Assembly (NCBI RefSeq): GCF_037975245.1
Contig: NC_092568.1
Coordinates: 22,222,501-22,286,500 of the forward strand
Source of the DNA: Apostichopus japonicus
Lineage: Eukaryota > Echinodermata > Holothuroidea > Aspidochirotida > Stichopodidae
Length of the DNA: 64,000 bases
Reading direction: 5' to 3'
Part shown: positions 63,512 through 64,000 of the stretch, in pieces
Layout of the letters: each line of letters opens with the position of its first letter
Position numbering within the stretch: position 1 is the stretch's first letter
Position numbers and translations under genes: made by a program
Notes under the pieces: generated by a model
What the model was told of the DNA's origin: nothing
Seen by the model: only the letters and a program-made list of their open reading frames with translations
The model's database searches: none

Positions 63512-64000
63512 CAACCATCTCACTGACTTTAATAATATAGATAATTTGCTTTGGTAATACAACACAGCTACCTCATTGAGACTTTCACAGCAAGTGTGGC
63601 TTGTAGAATAGCTGAATTTTGTTCTTTCTTTCTTCAATCTAAACAGTGCTGCCATGATACAGAGAGAGAGAGAGTGAGGGATGAATTTTAATCACAAGAA
63701 ATGATGGGTATTGGCTCCAAATATGCTAGGAAAATGGCCAAGCATGGTCTGGTTAAGTGAATTAACATTAAGAAGCTTGTCAGCTGATTTCCACATGTTT
63801 CTCTGCTAAAAAAAAAAAACTTCTTATTTGGGGCCATTACAGTTCATTTTGTGTGTGTGTGTGTGTATGTGTTGCTCAGGGGTTACTTACAATCAGGGAA
63901 TGAAATAAAATGCTTAACCAATAGAATAACCCTTAAAGGTTGGCGTAATTGTGACTTTGTATGGCATGGCATATATCATTTTTTTTTTTTTTTATATATT
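63512..64000. other. flank, no gene seen
   Basis: (AG)n at 63661-63675, an A run at 63809, (GT)n at 63851-63866 and a T run at the end. No gene recognised. Confidence 0.5.

Overview
The window reads as nuclear DNA of an animal. It is AT-rich, with long intergenic stretches, GT-AG introns up to about 16.5 kb, many (TA)n, (CA)n and tetranucleotide microsatellites, homopolymer C runs, a tRNA-derived SINE, a broken Copia-type LTR retrotransposon and short TTAA-flanked DNA transposons. No bacterial operons, rRNA or CRISPR arrays are present. The frequent TAGGCCTA-like octamer and the repeat mix suggest a marine invertebrate, possibly an echinoderm, but this is an impression and not a proven assignment.

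Region 1 (1-10000): a tRNA-derived SINE with a truncated second copy near 1.1-1.6 kb; a degenerate Copia-like 5' end on the minus strand (putative LTR 7853-8061, primer site 7837-7852, gag 7256-7711 with two in-frame stops); and a convincing first coding exon of an unidentified minus-strand gene at 9681-9854 with an ETS-type promoter site just upstream. A weaker start-like segment lies at 5701-5734.

Region 2 (10000-25000): no convincing gene. It is a repeat field with a three-to-four-copy tandem repeat (10988-11420), two oppositely oriented MITE-like elements with TTAA flanks (11914-12717 and 14119-14734), a 370-bp inverted repeat pair (18967-19336 / 21060-21429) bordered by (TA)n, a 40-bp perfect palindrome, and a compound tetranucleotide array (24061-24321).

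Region 3 (25000-62400): one plus-strand gene spans most of this. Five exons join in consistent phase (25180-25290, 27119-27194, 29210-29721, 45001-45066, 61599-61730) to give a protein of 298 residues that looks nuclear: acidic/Ser patches, a basic KRHR cluster, and no membrane segments. It has faint, ordered resemblance to the FAM53 family. A further splice-bounded segment at 40683-40758 may be an alternative exon that changes the C-terminus. The two large introns hold a 34-bp minisatellite, a 200-bp tandem duplication, a G-quadruplex-type tract and one coding-like segment of uncertain strand (45719-46036).

Region 4 (62400-64000): downstream flank with microsatellites and no gene seen.
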